Below, one piece after another: positions 22,924 through 32,284 of a stretch of 64,000 nucleotides of DNA; position 1 is the first letter of the stretch; each line of letters opens with the position of its first letter. The notes under the pieces are model-generated. The model was given only the letters and a program-made list of their open reading frames with translations, did no database searches and was not told the DNA's origin. The DNA is from Alteriqipengyuania lutimaris (GTDB lineage Bacteria; Pseudomonadota; Alphaproteobacteria; Sphingomonadales; Sphingomonadaceae). Where the stretch lies: the NCBI RefSeq assembly GCF_003363135.1, contig NZ_QRBB01000001.1, positions 496,001 to 560,000 on the forward strand, read 5' to 3'. Made by a program: the position numbers and the translations under genes.

Positions 22924-24528
22924 CTAGCCGCCCCGGCCCATGGCGAGCACCCGCTCCTGCGCGGCCGGCACCAGCTTGAGCGCGAACAGCAGCAGGACCA
23001 GCCCGATCGGCGCGGCCCACAGCAGGCTGAGCATCCCCAGCGACAGGTTCTCGCCCGCCTTGGCGGAGATCAGCCCGGCAAGGTACGGCCCGAGCGCCAG
23101 ACCGACCAGCGTCGTCGCGAGGAAGAAGGTCGCGGTCGCAACCCCGCGCATGCGCGGAAGCACCAGCGACTGGCTGGTCGCGGCGGCGGCGCCGAGTGCG
23201 CTGGAGGCGAAGAGCTGGGCGATCGCGGCGCAGATCAGGAACACCGCCTTGCTTTCGGTGGTGAACATTACCCAGACCACCGGAACCGGCGCCAGCAACC
23301 CGAACAGGACCACGTAGAGCCGCCCGCCGGGCAGCTTGGTGAACAGCCAGTCCGCCACGCGGCCGCCCAGAACGACGCCAAGGAACCCGGTCACGGCGGC
23401 AGGTGCGCCGAGCAGCAGGCCGAGTTCGCTCTTGGAAATCTCGAACACGCGCTCGCCATAGGGCGCACCCCAGTAGGATGTGGCGTAGGAGATGAACGCG
23501 ACCATGCCGTAGCCGAGGATGGTGCACAGGAAGGCCGGCGAGCCCCATGTCAGCGCGAAGGTTTCCGCATCGCGCGAACGCAGCGCGCTCGCCCAGCTGA
23601 AGATGGCGTAATAGCCGACCGCAAGCAGGAACCACTGGTCCGAGATGCTCGTCTCGAAACCGAATGTGCTCATGATGAAGCCCTGGCCGGAGCCCACCAG
23701 CGCCGTGATCGCCCAGGCTGCGACGAAGAACCCGACCAGACCCGCAAGGTTCACCGCGAGCGGGCCGAGGCCGCGCCGGGCCGCGCCCACGATCGTGAAG
23801 GGCGGGATGATCTGCAGGAGCTCCTCGAAGAACCCGCGAAACGGTTTCTCGACCGGCTCGGACGGCATGCCGTCGATCAGGCCGCGGACGGGCTCCTTGA
23901 GCGTGAACACCCAGACCGCCAGCAGCAGCCCGGGCAGGCCCACGGCGACGAAGGCCGCCTGCCAGCCCGCCAGGCCCAGCGGTCCGCCCTGCGGATAGGC
24001 CGCATTCCACTGCTCGACGATCAAGCCGCCGATCAGCAGCGATATGCCGCCCCCGACGTACAGGCCCGAGGAATAGATCGCGAGCGCGGTGGCACGCAGC
24101 CGTGCGGGAAACCAGTCCGAAATCAGCGAATAGGCAGACGGGCTGGCCGTCGCCTCTCCGATCCCGACCCCGATCCGTGCGCCAGAAAGCATGCCGGCAT
24201 TCTTGGAAAAGCCCGACAGCGCGGTCATCGCCGACCACAGCGCGAGGCCGATGGTCATCAGGCGCACGCGGTGCCAGCTGTCGGCCAGCTTGCCGAGCGG
24301 GATGCCGAACAGCGCGTAGAAGATCGCGAAGGCCGTGCCGTACAGGAAGCCCAGGAAGGCGTCGTCCACGCCCAGATCGGCTTTGATGTCGTTCGCGAGG
24401 ATCGAAAGGATCTGACGGTCGACGAAGTTGAGCACGTAGACGAGTACGAGCACGCTGAGCGCATACCAGCTGTAGGCCGGGACGCGCGCCTCGGCCGCCG
24501 CCTCCGCTGGCTTGTCCGTTTCGCTCAT
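22924..24528 (-). CDS. MFS transporter, spinster-like
   Basis: 534 residues, 12 predicted membrane helices. The N-terminal FVDRQILSILANDIKADLGVDDAFLGFLYGTAFAIFYALFGIPLGKLAD is typical of the spinster branch, which is much expanded in sphingomonads. The MFS motif A is represented by GKLADSWHRVRLM. The substrate is unknown; relatives are proposed to move lipids, sugars or aromatic acids. Separated from queC by 25 bases on the same strand. Confidence 0.85.
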   Translation of the reverse strand: MSETDKPAEAAAEARVPAYSWYALSVLVLVYVLNFVDRQILSILANDIKADLGVDDAFLGFLYGTAFAIFYALFGIPLGKLADSWHRVRLMTIGLALWSAMTALSGFSKNAGMLSGARIGVGIGEATASPSAYSLISDWFPARLRATALAIYSSGLYVGGGISLLIGGLIVEQWNAAYPQGGPLGLAGWQAAFVAVGLPGLLLAVWVFTLKEPVRGLIDGMPSEPVEKPFRGFFEELLQIIPPFTIVGAARRGLGPLAVNLAGLVGFFVAAWAITALVGSGQGFIMSTFGFETSISDQWFLLAVGYYAIFSWASALRSRDAETFALTWGSPAFLCTILGYGMVAFISYATSYWGAPYGERVFEISKSELGLLLGAPAAVTGFLGVVLGGRVADWLFTKLPGGRLYVVLFGLLAPVPVVWVMFTTESKAVFLICAAIAQLFASSALGAAAATSQSLVLPRMRGVATATFFLATTLVGLALGPYLAGLISAKAGENLSLGMLSLLWAAPIGLVLLLFALKLVPAAQERVLAMGRGG

Positions 24529-24553
24529 CGATCCCCTCTCCCTATGTGAATTC

Positions 24554-25249
24554 TTATTCTGTTTCGGGCGGATAGGTGAGCCCGTCGGTCAACCCGGCCG
24601 CCGCGAAACCTCCCATGCGCAAGCGACAGCTATCGCACAATCCGCACGGCAGGCCATCCCCCCTGGGATCGTAACACGACCAGCTGAGCCCGGTGTCGAG
24701 GCCGAGCCTGTCCGCCTCGCGCGCAATGTCGGCCTTGCTGAGGAATTGCAGGGGGGCATCGATGGCAAAGCCCTGGCCCTCTATCCCTGCCTTGGTGCCC
24801 AGGCGCGCAGCCTCGGCAAAGGCGGCGATGAATTCGGGGCGGCAGTCGGGATAACCCGAATAGTCGAGCGCATTGACGCCGATCACGATCCTGCCTGCGC
24901 CGATGCTCTCCGCAAAGGCCGTGGTCAGCGCGAGGAAGACGAGGTTGCGCGCGGGCACGTAGGTGACCGGGATCGTCTCGCCCACGCCATCCTTGGGCAC
25001 ATCGATATCGGCGGTCAACGCGGATCCGCCGAACTGCCGCAGATCGAGCGCGATTTCGGAATGACCGGCAAGGCCAAGCGCGCGGGCGATGGCGCGTGCC
25101 GCCTCCAGTTCGCGCTTGTGCCGCTGGCCATAGTCGATCGTCAGGGCGTGGACGTCGTGCCCCTTTTCCCGCGCCAGTGCCGCCGCGACCATCGAATCGA
25201 GGCCACCGGAAAGCAGGACCGCGGCTTTTTCTTGGCTATTCTCAGGCAT
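24554..25249 (-). CDS. queC: 7-cyano-7-deazaguanine synthase
   Basis: 231 residues, the usual QueC length. PP-loop SGGLDS at 14-19 binds ATP; the zinc site is Cys192, Cys202, Cys205 and Cys208 in a C-x9-CxxCxxC pattern. It converts 7-carboxy-7-deazaguanine to preQ0 for queuosine in tRNA. No queD, queE or queF is in the window, so the pathway genes are scattered. The start at 25249 has GAATAGCC upstream and no strong SD. Confidence 0.95.
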   Translation of the reverse strand: MPENSQEKAAVLLSGGLDSMVAAALAREKGHDVHALTIDYGQRHKRELEAARAIARALGLAGHSEIALDLRQFGGSALTADIDVPKDGVGETIPVTYVPARNLVFLALTTAFAESIGAGRIVIGVNALDYSGYPDCRPEFIAAFAEAARLGTKAGIEGQGFAIDAPLQFLSKADIAREADRLGLDTGLSWSCYDPRGDGLPCGLCDSCRLRMGGFAAAGLTDGLTYPPETE

Positions 25250-25305
25250 CGGGCGGCGCTAGCGCTTTAGGCCGATTGACCGCAAGCCCGCATGCGCGCC
25301 CCGGG

Positions 25306-25713
25306 CTAGCGGCAATCGCCCACCCGGCGCCCTTCGGCTTCGAAGGAGAACGGGGCGCCGCCATCGAACCCATCGGTGCGGAGCTGGACGAGATCGGGCG
25401 ATTCGCGGCGAATGGACGTCCGGCCATAGCCCGAACCTCCACAGCTATACTGGATCGTCGCGGCGCTCGCATTGTCCTCGATCACGATCCGGCGACACGA
25501 CTGGCCGCGGTGGCGCAGTTGCACCAGATCGCGTTCCGAACGGAGACACACGCGCCGCGCGCGGTCTTCCCCGCGTTCGCGGATTCCCCACGTCCCCGGC
25601 CGCAACTGTCCGAACACGGCGACCGACAACGCGTTCGCGGCGGCCGGTACAAAAACGGCCGCACCCGTCGCCAGAGCAAGGACGGCGGCGGCTTTGAGCC
25701 CTATACTTCGCAC
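25306..25713 (-). CDS. Secreted Cys-containing hypothetical protein (DUF3617-like)
   Basis: About 135 residues if started at the GTG at 25713 directly before the signal peptide VRSIGLKAAAVLALATGAAVFVPAAANA; an ATG at 25740 would add nine. The mature part has GQLRPGTWGIRERG, then CLRSERDLVQLRH, SYG-like repeats and four Cys that could form two disulfides. The PG-W-I-R opening resembles DUF3617 proteins of sphingomonads, but similarity is weak and function unknown. Periplasmic location is inferred from the signal peptide. Confidence 0.6.
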   Translation of the reverse strand: MRSIGLKAAAVLALATGAAVFVPAAANALSVAVFGQLRPGTWGIRERGEDRARRVCLRSERDLVQLRHRGQSCRRIVIEDNASAATIQYSCGGSGYGRTSIRRESPDLVQLRTDGFDGGAPFSFEAEGRRVGDCR

Positions 25714-25796
25714 GACGTGTCTCCCACCATCATGGCGCAAACCCGTTTCATTATCTTGCGTCTTACCAGCTCAACACGCCACGCAACCTGAACGGA

Positions 25797-26711
25797 TCAT
25801 GCGGCGATCCTGAAGATACGCGAGCAGAACGCACAATCGACCAGAATGTCCCCGCTTTCATCGCGCATCTCCGCGCGCTCTTCTTCGGGGAATCGACGAA
25901 TGACCGATTCGTAGTGTTCGACGCTGCACCGGCACCCGCGTACCAGCGGCTCTCCGGGGAAAACCCGCACTTCGCTTTCCTCGTGGAACAGCCGCCAGAC
26001 GAGCCCTTCGAGCGCAAGCCCCTCGTCCAGCAATTCCTCGTGACGGATGGAAGACGCCATCACCTCGACATGCTCCCACTGCGGATGCGACAGCCGGACA
26101 TGGAGCCGTTCGCGCCCGACCTCGCCATCGGGCAGGTGTTGCGCGAGCAGGCCCGCGGCGATCGTACGCTCGCCCTCGGTCCGGATCGCGACGCGCAGCA
26201 ACGTGGGCACCTGTTCGGACTGCATGAAATAGGCTTCGCACGCCTCGGCCAGGCTTTCGCCTTCGAGCGGGACGATCCCCTGGTAGCGTCCGCCGCGTTC
26301 GGGCACGTCGAAGGTAATCGCGAGATAGCCTTCGCCGAACAGCGCGGCGAGCGAGGGATTGGCGCCGAGTTCCGCCAGCCCTTCGCGATCGAAATCGGCA
26401 TAGCCGCGGATCGCACCCTGCCGGTAATCGCACACAAGCAGCTTCACGACGCCGGCCTTGGTCTGCGCCTGCATCGTCATCTGGCCTTCGTCCTCGATCA
26501 GGCTGCCGATCAGCGCGCCGAGCACCAGCGCTTCGGCCAGCAGGTGCCGGATCGCAGGCGGATAGGCATGCACGTCGAGGATGTCGGACAGCGTCCGGTC
26601 GAGCCGGACGAGCCGCAGGCGCGTGTCGCGCTCCGGGATCGAGGCACCCAGCCAGTGGTCGGAGAAGGTTTCGCTCTGCGCAGCTGCGCGTGTTTCGGAG
26701 TTCTGTGTCAC
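25797..26711 (-). CDS. hslO: Redox-regulated chaperone Hsp33
   Basis: 304 residues. The C-terminal redox switch is intact: Cys260, Cys262, Cys293 and Cys296 in CxC...CxxC, which hold zinc when reduced and form disulfides under oxidative and heat stress, turning on holdase activity. N-terminal fold segment GALIGSLIEDEGQMTMQAQ is typical. It is last in an argD-argF-hslO run, an arrangement seen in related sphingomonads. Confidence 0.95.
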   Translation of the reverse strand: MTQNSETRAAAQSETFSDHWLGASIPERDTRLRLVRLDRTLSDILDVHAYPPAIRHLLAEALVLGALIGSLIEDEGQMTMQAQTKAGVVKLLVCDYRQGAIRGYADFDREGLAELGANPSLAALFGEGYLAITFDVPERGGRYQGIVPLEGESLAEACEAYFMQSEQVPTLLRVAIRTEGERTIAAGLLAQHLPDGEVGRERLHVRLSHPQWEHVEVMASSIRHEELLDEGLALEGLVWRLFHEESEVRVFPGEPLVRGCRCSVEHYESVIRRFPEEERAEMRDESGDILVDCAFCSRIFRIAA

Positions 26712-26769
26712 GCCGCGCTATATGGGGGCGATTGCGCGGGGCCCAACCCCACCCCGAAGCCCGTTGAGC

Positions 26770-27702
26770 TCAGAGCTTGCCGAAGGCCCAGAGAAGCACC
26801 GATTTCTGTGCGTGAATGCGGTTCTCCGCCTCGTCGAAAACGCGCGATTGCGGCCCTTCGATCACGCTTTCGCTCACTTCGTCGCCCACATGCGCGGGCA
26901 GGCAGTGAAGGAAATCTGCGTCGGGCTTGGCCAGCGCCATCAGCGTATCGTCGACACGGTAGGGCTGCATCGCGCCGAGCTTGTTCTCGACATTCTCCTG
27001 CCCCATCGAAACCCACGTATCGGTCACGAGGACATCGGCCCCGCGCGCGGCCTCCTGCGCATCCTGCGTCAGCGTCACCGTCGCGCCGCCCGCGCGCGCC
27101 ATTTCGACGAAGGCGCTATCGGGCTCGAACCCGGCGGGCGTGGCGATCCGCACGTTGAACTTGAAGATGCCGGCAGCCTCTAAAACCGAATGCAGCACGT
27201 TGTTGCCGTCCCCGAACCAGGCGAGCTCGAGCCCGGGCAGCGCCTTGCCCTGTTCGATGATCGTCAGCAGGTCGGCCACGATCTGGCACGGGTGCGACTT
27301 GTCGGTCAGCCCGTTGATGACCGGCACGCTGGCGTAGCGCGCCATTTCCTCGACCTTGGCGTGATCGTCGGTCCGGATCATGATGGCATCGACCATCCGG
27401 CTGAGCACGCGTGCAGTGTCCGCCACGCTCTCCCCCCGGCCCAGCTGCATCGCGCCGCCTTCCATCACCATCGCAGATCCGCCCAGCTGGCGGATCGCGA
27501 TGTCGAAGCTGGCGCGGGTGCGGGTGGAGCTTTTCTCGAAGATCATCGCGAGGACATGGTCCTTGAGCGGCGCGTCGGCATCGGCGCGCCCCTTGGGCCA
27601 GCTGGCGCGCGCAGCCTTGCGGTCCTGCGCGTCGTTCAGCATCGCGGCGATCGCGTCGCCACCCGCATCGGCGAGGTCGAGGAAGTGCCGCACGCCCATC
27701 AT
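26770..27702 (-). CDS. argF: Ornithine carbamoyltransferase
   Basis: 310 residues. Carbamoyl-phosphate motif SSTRTR at 58-63 and the ornithine-binding [10 protein letters not shown] near residue 270 are present. It makes citrulline in arginine synthesis. The start overlaps the argD stop by four bases (ATGA-type), so both are translated from one message. Confidence 0.95.
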   Translation of the reverse strand: MMGVRHFLDLADAGGDAIAAMLNDAQDRKAARASWPKGRADADAPLKDHVLAMIFEKSSTRTRASFDIAIRQLGGSAMVMEGGAMQLGRGESVADTARVLSRMVDAIMIRTDDHAKVEEMARYASVPVINGLTDKSHPCQIVADLLTIIEQGKALPGLELAWFGDGNNVLHSVLEAAGIFKFNVRIATPAGFEPDSAFVEMARAGGATVTLTQDAQEAARGADVLVTDTWVSMGQENVENKLGAMQPYRVDDTLMALAKPDADFLHCLPAHVGDEVSESVIEGPQSRVFDEAENRIHAQKSVLLWAFGKL

Positions 27703-28892
27703 GCAGGCTCGGGGATCGTGTAGTCCCCCGCACCGGCGGACAGCTTGTCGAAGAATTCGTCCATCTCCGCATCGCCGATAACCAGCGGCGGCAGCACGCG
27801 CAGCGTGTTGTCGCCCGCCGCCACGGTCAGCAGCTGGTGCTTATCGCGCAGGTGCTGGAAGAAGGGCCGGCTTTCGACCTTCATCTTGATCCCCAGCATC
27901 AGGCCTTCGCCGCGCACATGATCGAACAGCTCGGGGTAGTTGCCGATGAACTGTTCGAGCCGCGCCTTGAGCCGTGCACCCTTGTCGCGCACGCCGGCGA
28001 GGAACTCTTCGTTGGCCACCACGTCCATCACCGCCTGACCCGCCGCCATCGCGAGCGGGTTGCCACCATAGGTGGAACCATGCGTGCCGAAGGTCATCCC
28101 GCGCGCGGCATGCTCGGTCGCCATGCAGGCCCCCAGCGGGAAGCCGCCGCCGATGCCCTTCGCGGTCGCGACGATGTCCGGCTTGATGCCGTAGAGTTCG
28201 TGCGCATAGAGCCTGCCGGTGCGCGCCATGCCGCACTGCACCTCATCCAGCACCAGCATCAGGCCGTGCTCGTCCGCCAGATCGCGCAAGCCCTGCATGA
28301 ATTCGTGGCTGGCGGGGCGGATGCCGCCCTCGCCCTGGATCGGCTCGACCAGGAAGCCTGCGGTCTTGGGGCCGATCATCTTGCGCGCCGCTTCCAGATC
28401 GTCGAACTCGCAATAGGCGAACCCTTCGAGCAGCGGCAGGAAGCCGTTGTGCATCTTCGCCTGGTTCGACGCGCTGATGGTGGCCATCGTGCGCCCGTGG
28501 AACGCGCTGGTGAAGGTGATCAGCTCGGTCCGGCCCTTGTCGCCATCCTCGTGCTGGTGGAAGGCGCGCGCGGTCTTGATCGCGCATTCGACCGCTTCGG
28601 CCCCCGAATTGGTGAAGAACACGGTATCGGCGAAGGTATTGTCGACCAGCGTCTGCGCCAACTTTTCCTGATGCGGGCTGCCATAGAGATTGGAGACGTG
28701 CATCAGCGTTTCCGCCTGCTTCTGGATCGCGCCGATCAGCCCTTCGTGGCTGTGGCCCAGCAGGTTGACCGCAATGCCGCTCGCAAAGTCGAGATAGCGC
28801 GTGCCGTCCTCGTCGATCAGGTGGCAGTGATCGCCCTTCACGGGGCGGACGTCGCAGCGGGGATAGACGGGCATCAGGGCGGGGATCGACAT
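27699..28892 (-). CDS. argD: Acetylornithine/succinyldiaminopimelate aminotransferase
   Basis: 397 residues from the ATG at 28892; an open frame continues upstream to 29156, but the family begins at [15 protein letters not shown]. Class-III aminotransferase: [14 protein letters not shown] phosphate loop, [12 protein letters not shown] with the PLP Asp, and the PLP lysine in [13 protein letters not shown]. It makes N-acetylornithine and may serve lysine synthesis. Operon with argF and hslO. Confidence 0.94.
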   Translation of the reverse strand: MSIPALMPVYPRCDVRPVKGDHCHLIDEDGTRYLDFASGIAVNLLGHSHEGLIGAIQKQAETLMHVSNLYGSPHQEKLAQTLVDNTFADTVFFTNSGAEAVECAIKTARAFHQHEDGDKGRTELITFTSAFHGRTMATISASNQAKMHNGFLPLLEGFAYCEFDDLEAARKMIGPKTAGFLVEPIQGEGGIRPASHEFMQGLRDLADEHGLMLVLDEVQCGMARTGRLYAHELYGIKPDIVATAKGIGGGFPLGACMATEHAARGMTFGTHGSTYGGNPLAMAAGQAVMDVVANEEFLAGVRDKGARLKARLEQFIGNYPELFDHVRGEGLMLGIKMKVESRPFFQHLRDKHQLLTVAAGDNTLRVLPPLVIGDAEMDEFFDKLSAGAGDYTIPEPA

Positions 28893-28980
28893 GGCAACTC
28901 CAGAGAACTCAAACGGGTAAACGACAAATGGCGGCCCCGTGAGGGAACCGCCATCTGAAATCCTAGTCGGCGATCTATTG

Positions 28981-29017
28981 CCTTGCCCCGCGCGGGTCAA
29001 ACCCGCCGGGGCCAAGG
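28981..29017 (-). terminator. Hairpin downstream of the cold-shock-domain gene
   Basis: CCTTGCCCCGCGCGGGT and ACCCGCCGGGGCCAAGG form a long, slightly imperfect stem with a CAA loop just after the stop of the minus-strand gene. No U-run follows on that strand, so it may terminate with Rho or protect the 3' end. Confidence 0.45.
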
Positions 29018-29019
29018 CA

Positions 29020-29820
29020 TCATTCCTGCACGGGAACGAGGTTGACCGCCGAATACTTGCCTCGTCGGTCGACCTCGAGATCGAACTCGTAACGTTCGCC
29101 CTCGTTGATTTGGCTGAGGCCCGAACGCTCGACCGCGCTGATATGCACGAAGGCATCGGGCTGGCCGTCGTCGCGCACCAGGAAGCCGAAGCCCTTCATC
29201 GAGTTGAAGAACTTGACCGTGCCGGTCGCCTTTTCACCGGTCAGCTCGCGCCGCGGCGCGCCAGCGGCACCGCCTTCGCGCGGAGCGGCGACGGCACCAC
29301 CGGTAACCGGAATGACGTCACCCACGATCTGAAGATCCTGGGCGGAAATCTTGCCGCCGCGATCGACGAGGTTGAATTCGAGCTCCTGCCCTTCGGCAAG
29401 CCCTTCGAGCCCGGCACGTTCGACGGCGCTGATGTGTACGAACACATCGTCCCCGCCGCCTTCCTGCTGGATGAAGCCGAAGCCCTTCTGGCCGTTGAAG
29501 AATTTCACCTGGCCCTTGCCGGTACCGACGACCTGCGGGGGCATACGGTTGAAACCGCCGCCACCTCCGCCGGCGCCGCCGCGCGGAGCACCGCCGCCGC
29601 CGAAGCCGCCACGGCCTCCGCCGCCGCCACCGCGATCCTGGAAACCACCGCGGTCATTGAAGCCGCCGCGATCCTGGAAACCGCCTCCGCCGCGATCGTC
29701 GAAGCCGCCGTGATCCTGAAATCCGCCCCCGAAATCGCCCCCGGGAAACGGCTCGAAGCCGTCTTCGCCGATATTGTCCCGCTTGTCGCGCCCGCGCCGA
29801 CGTCCTTTATCGTAACCCAT
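29020..29820 (-). CDS. Double cold-shock-domain RNA-binding protein with Gly/Arg-rich N-terminus
   Basis: 266 residues. Residues ~1-95 are a low-complexity Gly/Arg/Asp region with repeated GGFDDRGG / GGFQDRGG units. Two cold-shock domains follow: about 102-169 ([27 protein letters not shown]) and 198-264 ([27 protein letters not shown]), both with RNP1 and RNP2 aromatic residues. It binds single-stranded RNA/DNA. Tandem-CSD proteins are common in alphaproteobacteria; the RGG-like tail recalls RNA-chaperone or condensate-forming proteins. Confidence 0.88.
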   Translation of the reverse strand: MGYDKGRRRGRDKRDNIGEDGFEPFPGGDFGGGFQDHGGFDDRGGGGFQDRGGFNDRGGFQDRGGGGGGRGGFGGGGAPRGGAGGGGGGFNRMPPQVVGTGKGQVKFFNGQKGFGFIQQEGGGDDVFVHISAVERAGLEGLAEGQELEFNLVDRGGKISAQDLQIVGDVIPVTGGAVAAPREGGAAGAPRRELTGEKATGTVKFFNSMKGFGFLVRDDGQPDAFVHISAVERSGLSQINEGERYEFDLEVDRRGKYSAVNLVPVQE

Positions 29821-30077
29821 AACTCGCCAAAAACCTTGTTACTTCCATCCGTCCTCATATCGAAATGTCGGACGGTGCGGACGGCCACCTCCCGGCATTG
29901 CTCCGTGGCAAATTATCGACGTCCGTGACGCAAATCCCCCGCCAGGCTGGTGCTACCCTTACCGCAGAATGAACCTGCGCGCGAACCAAATCGCAATGAA
30001 CCCATGATTCAGCAATAATGTGACAATTTCGAACGCGGTTCGTGCGCCCGCGCTTGCGCGGGCCGGAACGCCGCGCC

Positions 30078-30884
30078 ATGGCAAAGAGCATGGATATCCT
30101 TGCTCTGCTGACCGATCCCGCCGCCTGGGCCGCGCTGGTCACCCTCATCACGCTCGAAGTGATTCTCGGCGTCGACAACCTCATTTTCATCGCGATCATC
30201 TCGAACAAGCTGCCCGAGGACCAGCAGCAGCGCGCCCGGCGAATCGGTCTGGCGCTGGCGCTGGTCATGCGGATCGCGCTGCTGTTCCTGATCGGCTGGC
30301 TGGTCACCTTGCAGACGCCGCTGTTCGACCTCGGCATCGTCGGGCCGGAAACCGAACATGGAGGGCCGAGCTTCGAAACCGCCTTTTCGGGCCGCGACCT
30401 GATCCTGCTGACGGGCGGGCTGTTCCTGCTGTGGAAGGCGACCAAGGAAATCCATCACAATGTCGAGCCGGACGAATCGGACGACATGTTCGACAAGACC
30501 AAGAAGGTGGCCTCGCTGACCTTCGGCGCGGCGATCGCGCAGATCATCGCGCTCGACATGGTGTTTTCGGTCGATTCGATTCTGACCGCGGTGGGCATGA
30601 CCGACGAGCTGCCGATCATGATCGCGGCCGTGACCATCACGGTCGGCGTGATGATGGTCGCCGCCGATCCGCTGGCCCGGTTCATCGAGGACAACCCCAC
30701 GCTGGTGATGCTGGCGCTCGCCTTCCTCGTGATGATCGGGCTGGTGCTGATCGCAGACGGCTTCGGGTTCCACGTGCCCAAGGGCTATGTCTACGCGGCG
30801 ATGGGTTTTTCCATCGCGGTCGAGCTGCTCAACATGTGGCGGCGCAACGGCCGCCGCGCGACGACGGCTGCCGGGAACGGCTGA
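30078..30884 (+). CDS. TerC-family integral membrane protein
   Basis: 268 residues from the ATG at 30078; ATG 30090 is possible. TerC signature: [21 protein letters not shown], the acidic [19 protein letters not shown] segment and a final helix [25 protein letters not shown]. Seven membrane helices. TerC proteins are linked to tellurite resistance and to manganese export for secreted metalloproteins; the function here is unproven. The 257-base gap upstream holds no gene. Confidence 0.85.
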   Translation: MAKSMDILALLTDPAAWAALVTLITLEVILGVDNLIFIAIISNKLPEDQQQRARRIGLALALVMRIALLFLIGWLVTLQTPLFDLGIVGPETEHGGPSFETAFSGRDLILLTGGLFLLWKATKEIHHNVEPDESDDMFDKTKKVASLTFGAAIAQIIALDMVFSVDSILTAVGMTDELPIMIAAVTITVGVMMVAADPLARFIEDNPTLVMLALAFLVMIGLVLIADGFGFHVPKGYVYAAMGFSIAVELLNMWRRNGRRATTAAGNG

Positions 30885-30890
30885 CGCGCG

Positions 30891-31304
30891 GTGGATCCGC
30901 AGCTCGTCCAGTTCGGTGGGTCGCTTGCGGCCATTCTGGTCCTGGCGGGAATTGCGTGGGCGTTGAAGCTGGGCCATCCGCCCCGGATCGAGAGCGAGGA
31001 GCATGCGACGGCGCTCGGCTGCGAAGCCGACACGGCCTTCGTGCCCGAGAGGGCCGCGGTCTGCGAAGGGGGCGCCGCGGCGATCCTTGTCGACGCGGCC
31101 GGCCGCGTCATGGTGCTGCGCCGCCACGGGGTGCACTTCGCCGCGCGCGTGCTCGAACCCGGGGCCGGCGCGCAGGTGGAGGACGGCGCCCTCACCGTCG
31201 TCCCGACCGACAGGACCTACGGCCCCGTCACCCTGCAGCTTGGCGAGCATGCGCAGACTTGGGCCGCACGTGTCGATGGGGTAAGCAAGGCGCACGATGC
31301 CTGA
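30891..31304 (+). CDS. Hypothetical protein with N-terminal membrane helix
   Basis: 137 residues from a GTG at 30891, six bases after TerC. A hydrophobic helix at about 10-25 (LAAILVLAGIAWALKLG) anchors a small beta-rich domain with AAILVDAAGRVMVLRRHGVHFAARVL. I do not recognise a family. The position between TerC and the desaturase, with an 8-base overlap with the latter, suggests one transcript. Confidence 0.6.
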   Translation: MDPQLVQFGGSLAAILVLAGIAWALKLGHPPRIESEEHATALGCEADTAFVPERAAVCEGGAAAILVDAAGRVMVLRRHGVHFAARVLEPGAGAQVEDGALTVVPTDRTYGPVTLQLGEHAQTWAARVDGVSKAHDA

Positions 31305-32256
31305 CTTCGATCCCACGGCCTATGCGATCCCCGGGTTCGTCGCGCTCGTCCTGATCGAGATGGTCTGGGCGCGCTTCCGCAATCCCGCAGCCTACGAGCC
31401 GAAAGACACGCTGGTCAGCCTCGCCTTCGGACTCGGCAGCTCCGTCGCCGGGCTGCTGTTCGGCGGATTTGCGGTGTGGGTGTTCCTCAACGCCTACGAA
31501 TACCGGCTGTTCGACATTGGCTTTGCGTGGTGGGCGTGGCCGGTGTGCTTCGTGCTCGACGATCTCAAATATTACTGGGTCCACCGCGCCGGGCACCGCA
31601 TCCGCTGGATGTGGGCGAGCCACGTGAACCACCATTCGAGCCAGCACTACAATCTCAGCACCGCGCTGCGGCAGACCTGGACCGGCGCGTTCACCTTCGG
31701 CCTGGCATTCGCGCTGCCGCTGGTGCTGCTGGGCTTCCACCCCGCGATGATCGCGATCTGCGGCGGGTTCAACCTGGTCTACCAGTTCTGGATCCATACC
31801 GAGGCGATCGACCGCATGCCGCGCTGGTTCGAGGCGGTGATGAACACGCCGAGCCACCACCGCGTCCACCACGCCACCAACCCGCGCTATCTCGACCGCA
31901 ATTACGCGGGCGTCTTCATCGTATGGGACAGGATGTTCGGCACCTTCACGCCCGAACTGCCGCGCGGGGAGGAGCCGATCCGCTATGGCATCGTCAAGCA
32001 GCTGGGCAGCTTCAACCTGCTGTGGGCGGTGTTCCACGAATGGATCGGCATGCTGCGCGACATCTGGCGCGCGCCCTGGAAGCACAAGCTGTCTTACCTG
32101 CTTCGCGAACCGGGCTGGAGCCACGATGGCAGCCGCGAGACGTCGGACACGATCCGCGCACGCTGGCTCGCCAGCGAAGGCGGCGGCGGCGGCGAGGACG
32201 ATCCCGGCGAGAAGCCGCCGAAGAACCCGATTGCGGCGCCCCGCCACGCCGCCTAA
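31297..32256 (+). CDS. Sterol desaturase / fatty-acid hydroxylase family membrane enzyme
   Basis: 319 residues with several membrane helices and the di-iron histidine boxes: His96-His100 (HRAGH), His109-His112-His113 (HVNHH), and His187-His188-His191-His192 (HHRVHH); His167 may complete the set. Members hydroxylate or desaturate lipids or carotenoids at the membrane. The product is not predictable from sequence. Followed after 28 bases by a GMC oxidoreductase that could act on the same alcohol. Confidence 0.85.
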   Translation: MPDFDPTAYAIPGFVALVLIEMVWARFRNPAAYEPKDTLVSLAFGLGSSVAGLLFGGFAVWVFLNAYEYRLFDIGFAWWAWPVCFVLDDLKYYWVHRAGHRIRWMWASHVNHHSSQHYNLSTALRQTWTGAFTFGLAFALPLVLLGFHPAMIAICGGFNLVYQFWIHTEAIDRMPRWFEAVMNTPSHHRVHHATNPRYLDRNYAGVFIVWDRMFGTFTPELPRGEEPIRYGIVKQLGSFNLLWAVFHEWIGMLRDIWRAPWKHKLSYLLREPGWSHDGSRETSDTIRARWLASEGGGGGEDDPGEKPPKNPIAAPRHAA

Positions 32257-32284
32257 CCTTTCCGTAAACGGAGAGGACAAACCC

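Noticed and set aside
26745..26790. Another copy of the GTTCG/TGTCGAA repeat at the argF end
   Set aside because: Only a short resemblance (CTTGCCGAAGG) within the argF C-terminal codons; not a full palindrome.
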